Below are positions 1-9,910 of a DNA stretch of 64,000 nt, one piece after another. This stretch comes from an uncultured Paraprevotella sp. Lineage in GTDB: Bacteria; Bacteroidota; Bacteroidia; Bacteroidales; Bacteroidaceae. The stretch's first letter is position 1. Each line of letters begins with the position of its first letter. Position numbers and translations under genes: made by a program. The stretch covers positions 1 to 64,000 of the forward strand of contig CALUIV010000015.1 in the NCBI GenBank assembly GCA_944320775.1. The letters run 5' to 3'. The notes beneath the pieces are model-generated. The model saw only the letters and a program-made list of their open reading frames with translations, was not told where the DNA came from and ran no database searches.

Positions 1-280
1 TTCTTCATACTTTAATGATAAACATATTAACAGCTACTCTGTAATAGCCATAGAAAAGATTATTTCATTAATAAATATGTCTTTTATAACTTCTTTTGCT
101 TAATCTTAATGAAACCAACGTTGTAGAGATAGTTATGATACCGGTCATAACAAAAACTTAAGCGTTAAATTCTTACGAGATTGGTTAAAGTACGTGATAA
201 CAAATGCCATTTTACGATAATTACCTAACTTTATCGACAACATTTCACGTTCAGCCGTGAGCAATCTAAATATTACTAAT

Positions 281-2296
281 ATGATGCACATGTTATTCAA
301 GCACCGCCAGACTGCCCGTCTATTCTTATGGCTGTTCTGCACGTTTGGCGTCATTTGTTCTGCTTCAGGAAGGCAGAACGACCCATCATCAGTAGAAAAA
401 GTCTACGTTGTCTTCAAGACCCATTTGGATGTCGGATTCACCGACCTCAGTTCCAACGTAACCGAACGTTACGTGCATGAATTTATTCCAAAAGCCTTGG
501 ATCTTTCGGAAAAACTGGCTGCCGAAAATTCATCCGAAAAATACGTATGGACCACAGGAGCCTGGCTGATCTGGAAATATATGCAGACAGCAGCCCCGGA
601 AGACGTAAAACGGCTGGAAGCAGCAATAGAGCGTGGAGACATCGTCTGGAATGCCGTGCCTTATACTGTTGAAGCTGAAATTATGAATAAAGACTTATTG
701 GAAACCTGCCTGAATCTGTCCCGACGGTTAGACCAGAAATACCATAAAACCACTCTGGCCGCCAAAATGACCGATGTACCCGGACAAACACGAAGCATCA
801 TAACGCCAATGGTCCAGGCTGGAATACAACTGCTGCATATCGGCGTCAACGGTGCCAGTCCCGTACCGGAAGTACCCAATTTCTGCCGTTGGCGAGACAC
901 GAACGGCAACGAACTGATTCTCGTCTACCAGCAGAATTATGGAACCGAGGATTTGCTGCCCGGAGGAAAAACCGCAATCTCCGTTAATTTCACGGGAGAC
1001 AATCATGGCCCGCACACCTACGAACAAGTCAAACAGATTTATGCCGACCTCAGAAAACGTTATCCGAACGCCCGTCTCATACCGTCATCGTTCAACGAAA
1101 TAGCCCGCGAACTGGCTGCCATCCGGGATGAACTGCCTGTTGTCACTTCCGAAATCGGCGATACTTGGATCTATGGTTGCGCCAGCGCACCGATACGTAT
1201 GGCCAAATACAGAACGCTCGCAAATCTCTACAGCAAATGGGTGGACAAAGGGAAAATAGACAAAAACAGCGACGAAGCATTAAATTTTGCATTGGAACTT
1301 GGATTAATAGCCGAGCATACACAGGGACTCGACGTGAAATCACACCTGCAAAACTGGGATAAATATGACATGAATTCATTTCTGGCAGCCCGGAACGAAA
1401 GTGCTTTCAAGAAAATCGAACGCTCCTGGAAAGAACTGGACGCATATATTGATTCTGCGATCACCTACCTGCCCCAAGCGTTACAAAACGAAGCATGGGC
1501 GGCAATCCGGAAAACAGAACAACCGATTGTCCCGAAGTTTAGCGGAAAGGCACAACCGGCCGCAAGGGAATGGCAGGAATCTGTTCTCGGTGGAGATATC
1601 CGACTCGAAGGACTTTCCTACCAAATGCTGGACAGCAAAGATTACGAGCACTTTTTCGACACCTACATAAGAGAAAAATATGGATGGGCTTTGGCTGACT
1701 TCGGAAAACCCGGACTGGATCAGGAAGATGCCGTCAGCGTGACACTCAAAGCCAATGCCACGAAAGAGGAAAGCCGAAAGAACAGGAAATACACCAATCG
1801 ATGCTACGAACTCAAGATTCCAGAACAGCAAGATATTGACCCGCGTGTCTTTCCGGAAAAAATATTCATAGAAATCAAGGATTATAAGAATAAAAACCGT
1901 GCGGAAATCACTCTGACCATATTGGGAAAACCGGCAGTACGGCTTCCTGAAGCCTATTGGTTTTCGATAAACACACCGAATCTGACGAAAATCATTGGTG
2001 AAAAAATCGGCGAACGGGTCGATCTGCTGGATGTTGTCCGAAAAGGAAACCGGCAGGAACATGCTATCGACCGATATATCGATCTTGAAGGATCGGCGGG
2101 AAAATTCAGGATCTGGAGTGAAACCGCATTTCTTGTCCGATTAGGAGAAGCTAAAGGACTGAATTACTCTTTGAATCTTCCGGACCCGAAAGACGGAATA
2201 CATTTTAATCTGAACAACAACCTGTGGGGAACCAATTACAGTATGTGGAATGAAGGTTCATTAAGTTACCACTTTACCATCCAACGACTGGACTGA
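281..2296 (+). CDS. Secreted DUF5054 / GH38-like alpha-mannosidase-type protein
   Basis: The protein opens with a hydrophobic signal peptide (about residues 10-30 from ATG 281; ATGs at 284 and 290 and a GTG at 257 are alternatives). It then enters a GH38-like N-terminal fold with the segment KTHLDVGFTDL, whose His-x-Asp pair matches the metal-binding start of family 38 alpha-mannosidases. Its length of about 670 residues and overall pattern fit the DUF5054 family, related to GH38 but with substrate undefined. Export to the periplasm and a role in host- or plant-glycan breakdown are inferences. It is transcribed alone and is followed at once by a strong terminator. Family call is fairly sure; enzymatic activity is not shown. 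Confidence 0.75.
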   Translation: MMHMLFKHRQTARLFLWLFCTFGVICSASGRQNDPSSVEKVYVVFKTHLDVGFTDLSSNVTERYVHEFIPKALDLSEKLAAENSSEKYVWTTGAWLIWKYMQTAAPEDVKRLEAAIERGDIVWNAVPYTVEAEIMNKDLLETCLNLSRRLDQKYHKTTLAAKMTDVPGQTRSIITPMVQAGIQLLHIGVNGASPVPEVPNFCRWRDTNGNELILVYQQNYGTEDLLPGGKTAISVNFTGDNHGPHTYEQVKQIYADLRKRYPNARLIPSSFNEIARELAAIRDELPVVTSEIGDTWIYGCASAPIRMAKYRTLANLYSKWVDKGKIDKNSDEALNFALELGLIAEHTQGLDVKSHLQNWDKYDMNSFLAARNESAFKKIERSWKELDAYIDSAITYLPQALQNEAWAAIRKTEQPIVPKFSGKAQPAAREWQESVLGGDIRLEGLSYQMLDSKDYEHFFDTYIREKYGWALADFGKPGLDQEDAVSVTLKANATKEESRKNRKYTNRCYELKIPEQQDIDPRVFPEKIFIEIKDYKNKNRAEITLTILGKPAVRLPEAYWFSINTPNLTKIIGEKIGERVDLLDVVRKGNRQEHAIDRYIDLEGSAGKFRIWSETAFLVRLGEAKGLNYSLNLPDPKDGIHFNLNNNLWGTNYSMWNEGSLSYHFTIQRLD

Positions 2297-2332
2297 CCTA
2301 TAAATAATCAATTTGTCATTCTGTAATTTTAT

Positions 2333-2403
2333 GCTTGCTATACTTGCATTTTTGCGGGCACTGATTCAAACAACCCGGAAAAATGAAGTATAGCAAGCTT
2401 TTT
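2333..2403 (+). terminator. Long-stem rho-independent terminator
   Basis: The arm starting GCTTGCTATACTT (2333) pairs with the arm ending AAGTATAGCAAGC (2398) through a stem of about 24 pairs with small bulges. A run of five T follows at 2399-2403. It lies 36 bp after the stop of the GH38-like gene, which it presumably ends. Confidence 0.8.
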
Positions 2404-2983
2404 AAAGCTACAATCTTTTGATTCAGAATATAATAAATGCATTTTTCTCGTTCTGAATGTTACTCCATTCAGATAAAAAACAAACAGAAAAACAGGAAAA
2501 AACAGCCTTACAAGATATACGATAAATTGTATCCGGCACCTGATTTACCCGACACGGGCAATACATTTTGTTGAGATGGCCAACTGAAATCAATTTTTTC
2601 CTTTCGTTTACCCCCTTTTTTCTGCATAATTCCTGCATAAATCTATTATTATGCAGGAATTATGCAGTATAAATATGCAAATCTGAAGCTAAAACGATAA
2701 AAATCAATTCATATCATGTTAGCAAAAAAAACGATCTGACATGCAAAATGCCAACAGATATCCTTCAAACAGATCATTTTGTCATTTTCGATCAGCAATA
2801 TTTAAATAAATCAGAAAGTCAATTATGACAGATTCTGATCAGACGGAAATAAATCTGATAACAGACTGAAAACGGGTTCTTATTTAAACAGGAAAAAAGA
2901 CTGTTAAATATATCGTAAAAAACGGGAATCAGACGTTGCTTCACAAAACATTTTCTATATTTACATCCGATTAACTAAACTAC
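2404..2983. other. Non-coding gap with a perfect palindrome
   Basis: No convincing gene is visible. The AT-rich stretch holds the inverted repeat described separately and the leader of the lplA-gcv operon. A possible -7 box TATATTTA lies at 2956-2963, but no good -33 box is at the right distance. I looked for a glycine-riboswitch-like layout ahead of the operon and did not see one. Confidence 0.5.
2622..2667. repeat. Perfect 19-bp inverted repeat
   Basis: CTGCATAATTCCTGCATAA at 2622-2640 is the exact reverse complement of 2649-2667, with an 8-base loop. Each arm itself contains the word TGCATAA or its near copy twice. No T-run follows on either strand, so a terminator is unlikely. A protein-binding site or a remnant of a mobile repeat are both possible. 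Confidence 0.85.
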
Positions 2984-3973
2984 ATGAAACACATTCTTTT
3001 GCCCGACTCCAGGGAACGTAAACTGGTTTTTTATCTGGCTATGGAAGAATTTCTGGCCCGACAAAACGATAATGAAGAAGCTTTCTTCATCTGGCAGGTG
3101 GCACCTACGGTCATCTGCGGAAGAAACCAGAATATAGAAACGGAAGTCAATCTCGACTACTGTCAGAAAAACAAGATCAACATATTCAGAAGAAAGAGTG
3201 GCGGCGGATGTGTTTATGCCGACCGCGGTAATCTGATGCTGACCTGGATAACCCGATCGGAAGGAGCACAACAGACATTCGACCGGTATCTGAAGCGCAT
3301 AGCAGAATTGATTTGCGACACTGGAGCTCACGCAACGGTCACCGGTAGAAACGATATCCTGATCGACGGACGTAAAGTGTCGGGAAATGCTTTCTATCAG
3401 ACGCCGGCAAAAAGTATTGTTCATGGAACACTCCTCTATCAGACTGATTTCGAACATCTCACACAGGCTATAACACCGTCTCACGCCAAAACAGCAAGCA
3501 AGGGTGTTGCTTCCGTGCGCCAACGCGTAACAAATTTGAGTGAACATACATCTTGGTCTGAAGAAGAAATCAAACGGCATCTTATCCGTTCACTGTGCGA
3601 CGGTGAACGAATGCTGACCGAAAACGAACTGAAAGCTATCGAACAAATCGAAGCGACCTATCTGACCGAAGATTTTCTTTGGGGCAAGAATCCCCCCAGT
3701 AATATCACTTGCTCCGGCCGTATCGAGGGTGTAGGTAATTTCATTGTCCGCTTCGATATGCGCAACGGCAAAATCCAAAATCTCGCGCTAGAAGGTGACT
3801 TTTTCACCTTGGAAGATCCCGTTCCGGTTTTGGAATCATGCCTGTGCGGTAGACCTCTTCAGGAAAATGCATTCCGCGAGGCTCTGGCACAGACTGATTT
3901 GAGCCGTTACGTCCATCGCCTGAATACGGAAGACTGGATCCGAATGATTTTTAACGGCAAAACGCCGGAATAA
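2984..3973 (+). CDS. lplA: Lipoate-protein ligase A
   Basis: This enzyme attaches free lipoate, via lipoyl-AMP, to lipoyl domains; the H protein encoded two genes downstream is the obvious target. The family signature RRKSGGGCVYADRGNL appears near residue 70, and DGRKVSGNAF near residue 125 carries the catalytic lysine region. At 329 residues it has both the ligase domain and the C-terminal accessory domain. It heads a plus-strand run with gcvT, gcvH, gcvPA and gcvPB, with a 43-bp gap to gcvT, so co-expression of ligase and substrate is likely. The ATG at 2984 gives the normal N-terminus. Confidence 0.9.
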   Translation: MKHILLPDSRERKLVFYLAMEEFLARQNDNEEAFFIWQVAPTVICGRNQNIETEVNLDYCQKNKINIFRRKSGGGCVYADRGNLMLTWITRSEGAQQTFDRYLKRIAELICDTGAHATVTGRNDILIDGRKVSGNAFYQTPAKSIVHGTLLYQTDFEHLTQAITPSHAKTASKGVASVRQRVTNLSEHTSWSEEEIKRHLIRSLCDGERMLTENELKAIEQIEATYLTEDFLWGKNPPSNITCSGRIEGVGNFIVRFDMRNGKIQNLALEGDFFTLEDPVPVLESCLCGRPLQENAFREALAQTDLSRYVHRLNTEDWIRMIFNGKTPE

Positions 3974-4016
3974 ACCGTAACAAACTTTTCATCAACCTTA
4001 ATAATACAAACCATTT

Positions 4017-5114
4017 ATGGAAGACCTGTCAAAAACATGCCTCTACGACCGACATGAGGCGCTTAAGGCACAAATGAATCCCTTCGGCGGTTTCATTATG
4101 CCCATACAGTATTCAAACATCATCGACGAGCATCAGGCTGTCCGCCACAAAGCGGGTATGTTCGATGTGTCACACATGGGCGAAATTTTCGTCAGCGGAC
4201 CGGATGCCGAACGTTTCGTAAATCACATTTTTACCAATGACATACGTACGATGCCGGCTGAGAAGATTCAGTATGGTATGATGCTTTATCCCGACGGAGG
4301 CGTGGTAGACGACCTGTTGGTTTACAAAATGACCGAAGAAAACAAATATCTGCTCGTCGTAAATGCAGCCAATATCGCAAAAGACGACGAATGGATCCGT
4401 TGCCAGAGCGAAGGCTATGACGTAAAAATCGACAATCAGTCGGATCAATGGGGCGAAATCGCTTTGCAAGGCCCCGAAGCAGAACGGATTGTAGTAGATG
4501 TCTTAGGCATTCCTCAGGCTGCAGACCTTGCGTTCTATACATTTACGGAAACTGTTTGGAATACGGCTCCCGTTCTCTTGAGCCGTACCGGTTACACAGG
4601 CGAAGACGGCTTTGAATTCTATGCCGCTCCGGAAGTTATCGTTGCTTTGTGGGACAAGTTGCTCGAGGCTGGTGTTACCCCATGTGGTCTGGGTTGTCGC
4701 GACACGTTGCGCTTTGAAGTGGGACTTCCGCTTTACGGACATGAACTCAGTGCAAAAATCTCGCCGATCGAAGCCGGACTGGGTATTTTCGTCAAAACAG
4801 ATAAAGAGGAATTTATCGGAAAAGAAAGTATCGTTCGCCAGAAAGCCGAGGGCACAGCGCATAAGATTGTCGGTATCGAACTGACGGAAAAAGCAATTCC
4901 ACGTGCTGGCTATCCAATCGAATGCGAAGGAAAAGTGATTGGCGAAGTAACAACCGGCTACCAGTCGATTTCTACCGGGAAATATGTCTGCATGGCACTG
5001 ATCGACCGGACATATGCCGAAATGGGGCGCCAGGTAGAGGTACGCGTACGGAAGAAAACATTTGCCGGAACAATCTGCAAAAAACGTTTCTACGACAAAA
5101 ATTACAAGAAATAA
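4017..5114 (+). CDS. gcvT: Glycine cleavage system T protein (aminomethyltransferase)
   Basis: It transfers the methylene group from aminomethyl-lipoyl H protein to tetrahydrofolate, releasing ammonia. The 365-residue length is normal for the family. Characteristic segments include the start FGGFIMPIQYSNI (near residue 23), the DVSHMGE motif (near residue 50) and SRTGYTGEDGFE (near residue 190), typical of the folate-binding fold. It is second in the glycine-cleavage run, 48 bp before gcvH. No truncation or unusual residue is visible. Confidence 0.95.
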   Translation: MEDLSKTCLYDRHEALKAQMNPFGGFIMPIQYSNIIDEHQAVRHKAGMFDVSHMGEIFVSGPDAERFVNHIFTNDIRTMPAEKIQYGMMLYPDGGVVDDLLVYKMTEENKYLLVVNAANIAKDDEWIRCQSEGYDVKIDNQSDQWGEIALQGPEAERIVVDVLGIPQAADLAFYTFTETVWNTAPVLLSRTGYTGEDGFEFYAAPEVIVALWDKLLEAGVTPCGLGCRDTLRFEVGLPLYGHELSAKISPIEAGLGIFVKTDKEEFIGKESIVRQKAEGTAHKIVGIELTEKAIPRAGYPIECEGKVIGEVTTGYQSISTGKYVCMALIDRTYAEMGRQVEVRVRKKTFAGTICKKRFYDKNYKK

Positions 5115-5162
5115 ACAAAATAGACAATCATATACACATTAACCCTTAAACATAAAAAAATC

Positions 5163-5543
5163 ATGAAGACAATTGAAGGATTATATTACAGCGAATCACA
5201 CGAGTGGGTAAAGACAGAAGGCGATATGGCCATCATCGGCATTACGGACTATGCGCAACATGCCATGGGCGACATCGTTTATGTGGACATGCCGGAGGTG
5301 GACGACGAGGTGAATGCTGAAGAAGAATTCGGTGCTGTGGAAAGTGTAAAAGCTGCCAGTGATCTGATCAGTCCTGTTTCGGGAACAGTGGTAGAAGTGA
5401 ACGAAGCCCTGGAAGACGAATCCGGTCTGCTCAATCAGGATCCGTATGAAAACTGGATCATCAAGGTTCAGATGAGCCAGCCCGACGAACTGGACAAACT
5501 CATGAACGCAACTGATTATGCTGCATTCTGCGAAAACCAGTAA
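5163..5543 (+). CDS. gcvH: Glycine cleavage system H protein
   Basis: This 126-residue lipoyl carrier shuttles the aminomethyl group between the P, T and L proteins. The lipoylation site is Lys63 in ESVKAASD, and the N-terminal SESHEWV matches the family. It sits between gcvT and the two P-protein subunit genes, with a 50-bp gap to gcvPA. Complete and ordinary. Confidence 0.96.
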   Translation: MKTIEGLYYSESHEWVKTEGDMAIIGITDYAQHAMGDIVYVDMPEVDDEVNAEEEFGAVESVKAASDLISPVSGTVVEVNEALEDESGLLNQDPYENWIIKVQMSQPDELDKLMNATDYAAFCENQ

Positions 5544-5593
5544 TCGGCAAATGACCAGAAATCTTTCAGCAATCAATTTTTAAACAGACGAAT

Positions 5594-6922
5594 ATGAGTT
5601 TTGCATATTTTCCACATACCGACGAAGATATCCGGCAGATGCTCGACCGCATCGGCGTGAAAACGCTCGATGACCTTTATGCTGACGTGCCGGCTGAAGT
5701 CAGGTATACCAAAGAGTTCGAGTTGCCCGACTCCATGTCGGAAATCGAACTGAGACAAAAATTCGAAGAACTGGACCGCAAGAACAAACAGCTCACGGTA
5801 TTTTGTGGAGCAGGTGCCTATGATCATTATGCACCCGCTGTCATACCAGCCCTGACAGCACGCAGCGAATATCTGACAGCCTATACTCCCTATCAGGCTG
5901 AAATTTCTCAGGGAACGCTGCGTTATATCTTTGAATATCAAAGTATGATTACTGAGCTGACAGGCATGGATTGTACCAACGCTTCCATGTATGACGGCCC
6001 GACTGCTGCAGCCGAAGCCATGCTGATGGCAATGGCCGCTACAAAGAAGAAGACACGCGTTCTGCTGGCCGATACCCTGCTGCCACAAGTAAAAGAAGTG
6101 GTGAAGACCTACGCAAAATATCATGGTGTGGAAATCGGATATATCGCACATAAGGATGGAAATACCGATGTGGAAGCCCTGAAACAGGAACTCGCTACGG
6201 GTGATGTGGCCGGAGCTCTGATTCCTTCGCTCAACCGTTTTGGCATTATCGAAGATTTATCGGGCATGGCTGACGCTTTACATGCAGTCAAGGCTTTACT
6301 GATGGTCTATGCGGACCCATCGGCTTTGGCTGTTATCAAAACTCCGGGTGCATGGAATGCCGACATTGCTTGCGGCGATGCCCAGACCTTGGGACTTCCT
6401 CTGCAATTCGGCGGTCCTTACGTTGGCTATCTGGCTTGCCGGAAAGATCTGGTACGCAAACTGCCCGGACGTATTGTAGGAGCAACGCACGACGTCGACG
6501 GCAAACGGGCTTTTGTGCTTACGCTCCAGGCACGCGAACAACACATCCGACGGGAGAAGGCAAACAGTAACATCTGTTCCAACCAGTCGCTCATGGCGCT
6601 GTATATCACCATCTATCTGTCCCTGATGGGACCGGAAGGCATGCGCCAGGTCAACGAACTGGCTTATGGCGGAGCACATTACCTCCACGACGAATTAATC
6701 GCAACAGGTTTGTTCGAAGATGTTTTTGACAGACCGTTCCTGAAGGAATTCGTGGTAAAGAGCAAAATACCGGCCGACAAATTACAGCAGGCACTGCTAG
6801 ACGGCGGTTTTCTGGCTGCTCTGGAGACCGAAGAAGGCTATGTGTCATTCTGCGTGACCGAAAAAAGAACCCGGGAGGAAATCGACCGGATGTTATCCAT
6901 CATTAAGCGACTGAAGCCATGA
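5594..6922 (+). CDS. gcvPA: Glycine dehydrogenase (decarboxylating) subunit 1
   Basis: This is the N-terminal half of a split P protein. At 442 residues it starts MSFAYFPHTDEDIRQML, typical of the alpha subunit, and contains TGMDCTNASMYDGPTA near residue 120, a conserved part of the P-protein fold. The PLP-binding lysine lies in the partner subunit. The gene overlaps gcvPB by four bases (ATGA at 6919-6922), indicating translational coupling and one-to-one production of the two subunits. Many Bacteroidales, as I recall, encode one fused P protein, so the split arrangement is notable. Confidence 0.95.
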   Translation: MSFAYFPHTDEDIRQMLDRIGVKTLDDLYADVPAEVRYTKEFELPDSMSEIELRQKFEELDRKNKQLTVFCGAGAYDHYAPAVIPALTARSEYLTAYTPYQAEISQGTLRYIFEYQSMITELTGMDCTNASMYDGPTAAAEAMLMAMAATKKKTRVLLADTLLPQVKEVVKTYAKYHGVEIGYIAHKDGNTDVEALKQELATGDVAGALIPSLNRFGIIEDLSGMADALHAVKALLMVYADPSALAVIKTPGAWNADIACGDAQTLGLPLQFGGPYVGYLACRKDLVRKLPGRIVGATHDVDGKRAFVLTLQAREQHIRREKANSNICSNQSLMALYITIYLSLMGPEGMRQVNELAYGGAHYLHDELIATGLFEDVFDRPFLKEFVVKSKIPADKLQQALLDGGFLAALETEEGYVSFCVTEKRTREEIDRMLSIIKRLKP

Positions 6923-8379
6923 AATACTATGATAAATTGATCTTCGAACTTTCCAAGGAAGGCCGGCAAGGTTTTTCATTACCTCAAAATTCCTGGAATC
7001 ATCATCTTGAAGAATTGCCCGACATGCTGAAACGGGAGAAAAAAGCGGCTTTGCCGGAAGTCAGCGAACTGGACGTTGTACGTCATTACACCAATTTGTC
7101 GAACATGAACTTCGGTGTCGACACCGGCTTCTATCCGCTGGGCAGCTGCACAATGAAGTACAACCCGAAAATAAACGAAGAAATTGCCGCATTGCCGGGA
7201 TTCCGGAATCTGCATCCGCTCCAGCCGGCTTCGACTGTCCAAGGGGTACTCCAACTCTACGATGAACTGGACCGGGCACTTTCGGCCATTACGGGTATGT
7301 CCAAATTCACTTTGAATCCATTTGCCGGTGCCCACGGCGAACTTACCGGACTGATGATCATGCGTCAGTATCATATGCAACGTGGAGACTGGAAACGGAC
7401 TAAGGTCATTGTACCCGACAGCGCCCATGGCACAAATCCGGCCAGTGCAGCTGTATGCGGTCTGGAAGTGGTCGAAGTGAAATCAACGCCTCAAGGTACG
7501 ATCGACGTAGACGATTTGCGTCCTTTGCTCGACGACACGATAGCCGGTATTATGATGACCAACCCGAATACTTTGGGATTATTTGAAACCCGAATACTGG
7601 AAATTGCTGAAATGGTACATGCATGCGGTGGTCTTCTCTATTACGACGGTGCCAACATGAACCCGCTTCTGGGTGTTGTACGTCCGGGCGATATGGGCTT
7701 TGACATCCTGCATCTGAATCTGCACAAAACCTTCTCTACTCCGCACGGTGGCGGCGGTCCGGGAGCCGGTCCGGTGGGTGTAGCTGCTCACCTGGCAGAA
7801 TATCTCCCCAATCCGAAAGTGATCCGCCAGGCTGACGGCACATACACCGTGACCGGCAACGAAACAGCTGCCGGACGAATTTCCGGATTTATGGGCAATT
7901 TCGGAGTACTGATGCGCGCTTATGCCTATATTTTACGTCTGGGACGTCAAAATGTACGTATGGCCGGACCATTAGCCACTCTGAATGCCAACTATATTAA
8001 GGAAGAACTGAAAGACTGCTACAAATTGCCGATCGACACCTGTTGCAAACACGAGTTTGTATTTGACGGTCTGGCCGATCAGTCGACCGGTATCACAACT
8101 CTGGATGTAGCGAAACGTCTGCTGGATTATGGCTTCCATGCTCCGACCATTTATTTCCCATTGCTGTTCCATCAGGCCATCATGATCGAACCGACGGAAA
8201 CAGAATCAAAGGAAACACTCGACGGATTTATTTCCATCATGCGGCATATAGCCCAAGAAGCCATCGAGCATCCGGAAGAACTCCGCACTGCTCCTCATCT
8301 GACTCCGGTAAGACGATTGGATGAAACGACAGCCGCGAAACAACCGGTTCTCTGCTATGCGGATCTGGCCAGATCCTGA
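6919..8379 (+). CDS. gcvPB: Glycine dehydrogenase (decarboxylating) subunit 2
   Basis: This is the C-terminal half of the split P protein, which decarboxylates glycine with PLP. The PLP lysine is Lys270 in HLNLHKTFSTPHGGGGPG. The 486-residue length and the segment FYPLGSCTMKYNPK near residue 72 are typical. It is coupled to gcvPA by a four-base overlap and is the last gene before a terminator hairpin, so the L protein gene downstream may have separate or read-through expression. Confidence 0.95.
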   Translation: MKYYDKLIFELSKEGRQGFSLPQNSWNHHLEELPDMLKREKKAALPEVSELDVVRHYTNLSNMNFGVDTGFYPLGSCTMKYNPKINEEIAALPGFRNLHPLQPASTVQGVLQLYDELDRALSAITGMSKFTLNPFAGAHGELTGLMIMRQYHMQRGDWKRTKVIVPDSAHGTNPASAAVCGLEVVEVKSTPQGTIDVDDLRPLLDDTIAGIMMTNPNTLGLFETRILEIAEMVHACGGLLYYDGANMNPLLGVVRPGDMGFDILHLNLHKTFSTPHGGGGPGAGPVGVAAHLAEYLPNPKVIRQADGTYTVTGNETAAGRISGFMGNFGVLMRAYAYILRLGRQNVRMAGPLATLNANYIKEELKDCYKLPIDTCCKHEFVFDGLADQSTGITTLDVAKRLLDYGFHAPTIYFPLLFHQAIMIEPTETESKETLDGFISIMRHIAQEAIEHPEELRTAPHLTPVRRLDETTAAKQPVLCYADLARS

Positions 8380-8407
8380 ACGGAAAAAAATTAATCGGAA
8401 CTGAAAT

Positions 8408-8462
8408 CCTACGGTATGAGCAGGCATCGTAAATAGCGGTGGCACTCATACCGCAGGTTTTT
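8408..8462 (+). terminator. Terminator after gcvPB
   Basis: CCTACGGTATGAG (8408-8420) pairs with CTCATACCGCAGG (8445-8457) with one mismatch, followed by TTTTT. It lies 29 bp after the gcvPB stop and would end the lplA-gcv transcript, at least in part, before lpdA. Confidence 0.75.
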
Positions 8463-8525
8463 GTGTTCAAAACCGGACAATTCCGGATAGCGTCAGAATA
8501 AGTTTAATAATAGAAAACAAATATC

Positions 8526-9893
8526 ATGAATACACCAGAAACAGAATACGGTAAGCTCCTGATTATCGGAGCCGGCCCCGGAGGATATGAAACGGCTCTA
8601 CTCGCAGCCCGGAAGGGGATTGAAGTGACCCTGATAGAAAAAGGCCCCGTAGGTGGAACCTGCCTGAACGAAGGCTGCATCCCGACAAAAGCCTTCTGCA
8701 GACATGCCCAAATGCTGGACGAACTGGAAGAAGCAGAAACATTAGGCATCAAAAACTTGAATTATACATTCGACTTCCAAACGGCAGTCGACAGAAAAGA
8801 ACAAATTGTCGGACAACTCCGGCAAGGCGTGGAGGGACTACTGCGGCACAAACTGATTCATTGCATAGAAGGAACGGCACGCTTCGTTGACGCACATACG
8901 GTTCAGGTAAACGAACAGACCTATGCAGCTGATCATATAATTATTGCCACGGGTTCTGTTCCGCAAATTCTGCCCATACCGGGCAACAATCTGCCCGGAG
9001 TGATTACTTCCAGGGAAATTCTGAATCTGAAACAGATTCCGAAACGTCTTTGTGTCATTGGAGCCGGGGTAATCGGACTAGAGTTTGCATCCATCTTCAA
9101 TAGTTTTGGCAGTCAGGTAACCGTGCTGGAATATTGCAAGGAAATACTGCCACGTTTCGATACCGACCTGGCAAAACGTCTGAAACAGAGCCTGGGGAAA
9201 CGTGGAATCGAAATTCAGACACAAGCTCAGGTACAGAAAATCGAAAAGGCTGAAGACGGAAGTCTGAAAGTCAGCTTCATGAAAAAAGAAAAGGAAGAAC
9301 AGACCGAAGCTAATTACGTACTGATGGCAGTAGGCCGACGTGCCAATACGGAGTCATTAAATCTGGATGATATCGGTATTGCCTACAATAAACGTGGTAT
9401 TGAAGTCGACGAAAACATGCAGACGAGCCTACCTCATATTTATGCCATAGGCGATATCAACGGACGGCAAATGCTGGCGCATGCCGCTACATTCCAAGGT
9501 GTACGGGCACTGAACCATATCTTGGGAGAAAACGATTCACTTGACCTGAATATCATACCGGCTGCCGTTTTCACACAACCGGAAGCTGCAACCGTGGGAT
9601 TGACTGAAGAAGACTGCAAGGCACAGAACATTCCATATCGTTGCCATAAATCGTTCTTCCGCGCCAACGGAAAGGCTGTCTGCCTGAACGAAACGGACGG
9701 ATTCTGCAAACTATTGAGCCACAAAGAAAACGGAAAAATTCTTGGAGGCCATCTGTTCGGACCACATGCAGCAGATCTGATACAGGAGATCACGGTACTG
9801 ATCCAGCGCCAGGCCACAATCGGAGAATTAAGCAATATCGTTCATGCCCACCCGACACTTGGCGAGGTCATTCTGGAAGCATCAAAAGATTAA
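8526..9893 (+). CDS. lpdA: Dihydrolipoyl dehydrogenase (L protein)
   Basis: This FAD-dependent enzyme reoxidises dihydrolipoyl groups and passes electrons to NAD+; next to the gcv genes it is most likely the L protein. The FAD-binding GAGPGG lies near residue 15, and the redox pair Cys46/Cys51 in GGTCLNEGCIPTK is intact. A second GAGVIG for NAD follows near residue 178, and the C-terminal HAHPTLGE carries the active-site histidine. At 455 residues it is full length. It follows gcvPB across a terminator and is 17 bp from the next gene. Confidence 0.93.
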   Translation: MNTPETEYGKLLIIGAGPGGYETALLAARKGIEVTLIEKGPVGGTCLNEGCIPTKAFCRHAQMLDELEEAETLGIKNLNYTFDFQTAVDRKEQIVGQLRQGVEGLLRHKLIHCIEGTARFVDAHTVQVNEQTYAADHIIIATGSVPQILPIPGNNLPGVITSREILNLKQIPKRLCVIGAGVIGLEFASIFNSFGSQVTVLEYCKEILPRFDTDLAKRLKQSLGKRGIEIQTQAQVQKIEKAEDGSLKVSFMKKEKEEQTEANYVLMAVGRRANTESLNLDDIGIAYNKRGIEVDENMQTSLPHIYAIGDINGRQMLAHAATFQGVRALNHILGENDSLDLNIIPAAVFTQPEAATVGLTEEDCKAQNIPYRCHKSFFRANGKAVCLNETDGFCKLLSHKENGKILGGHLFGPHAADLIQEITVLIQRQATIGELSNIVHAHPTLGEVILEASKD

Positions 9894-9910
9894 AAGCATT
9901 ATTTTTTATC

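Noticed and set aside
1481..2062. 193-codon minus-strand frame inside the GH38-like gene
   Set aside because: It lies fully antisense to a well-supported gene and its translation shows no domain pattern.
2700..2983. Glycine riboswitch before the glycine-cleavage operon
   Set aside because: The tandem aptamer pattern was not found in the leader.
2975..3580. 201-codon minus-strand frame over lplA
   Set aside because: Antisense to a gene with all lipoate-ligase motifs.
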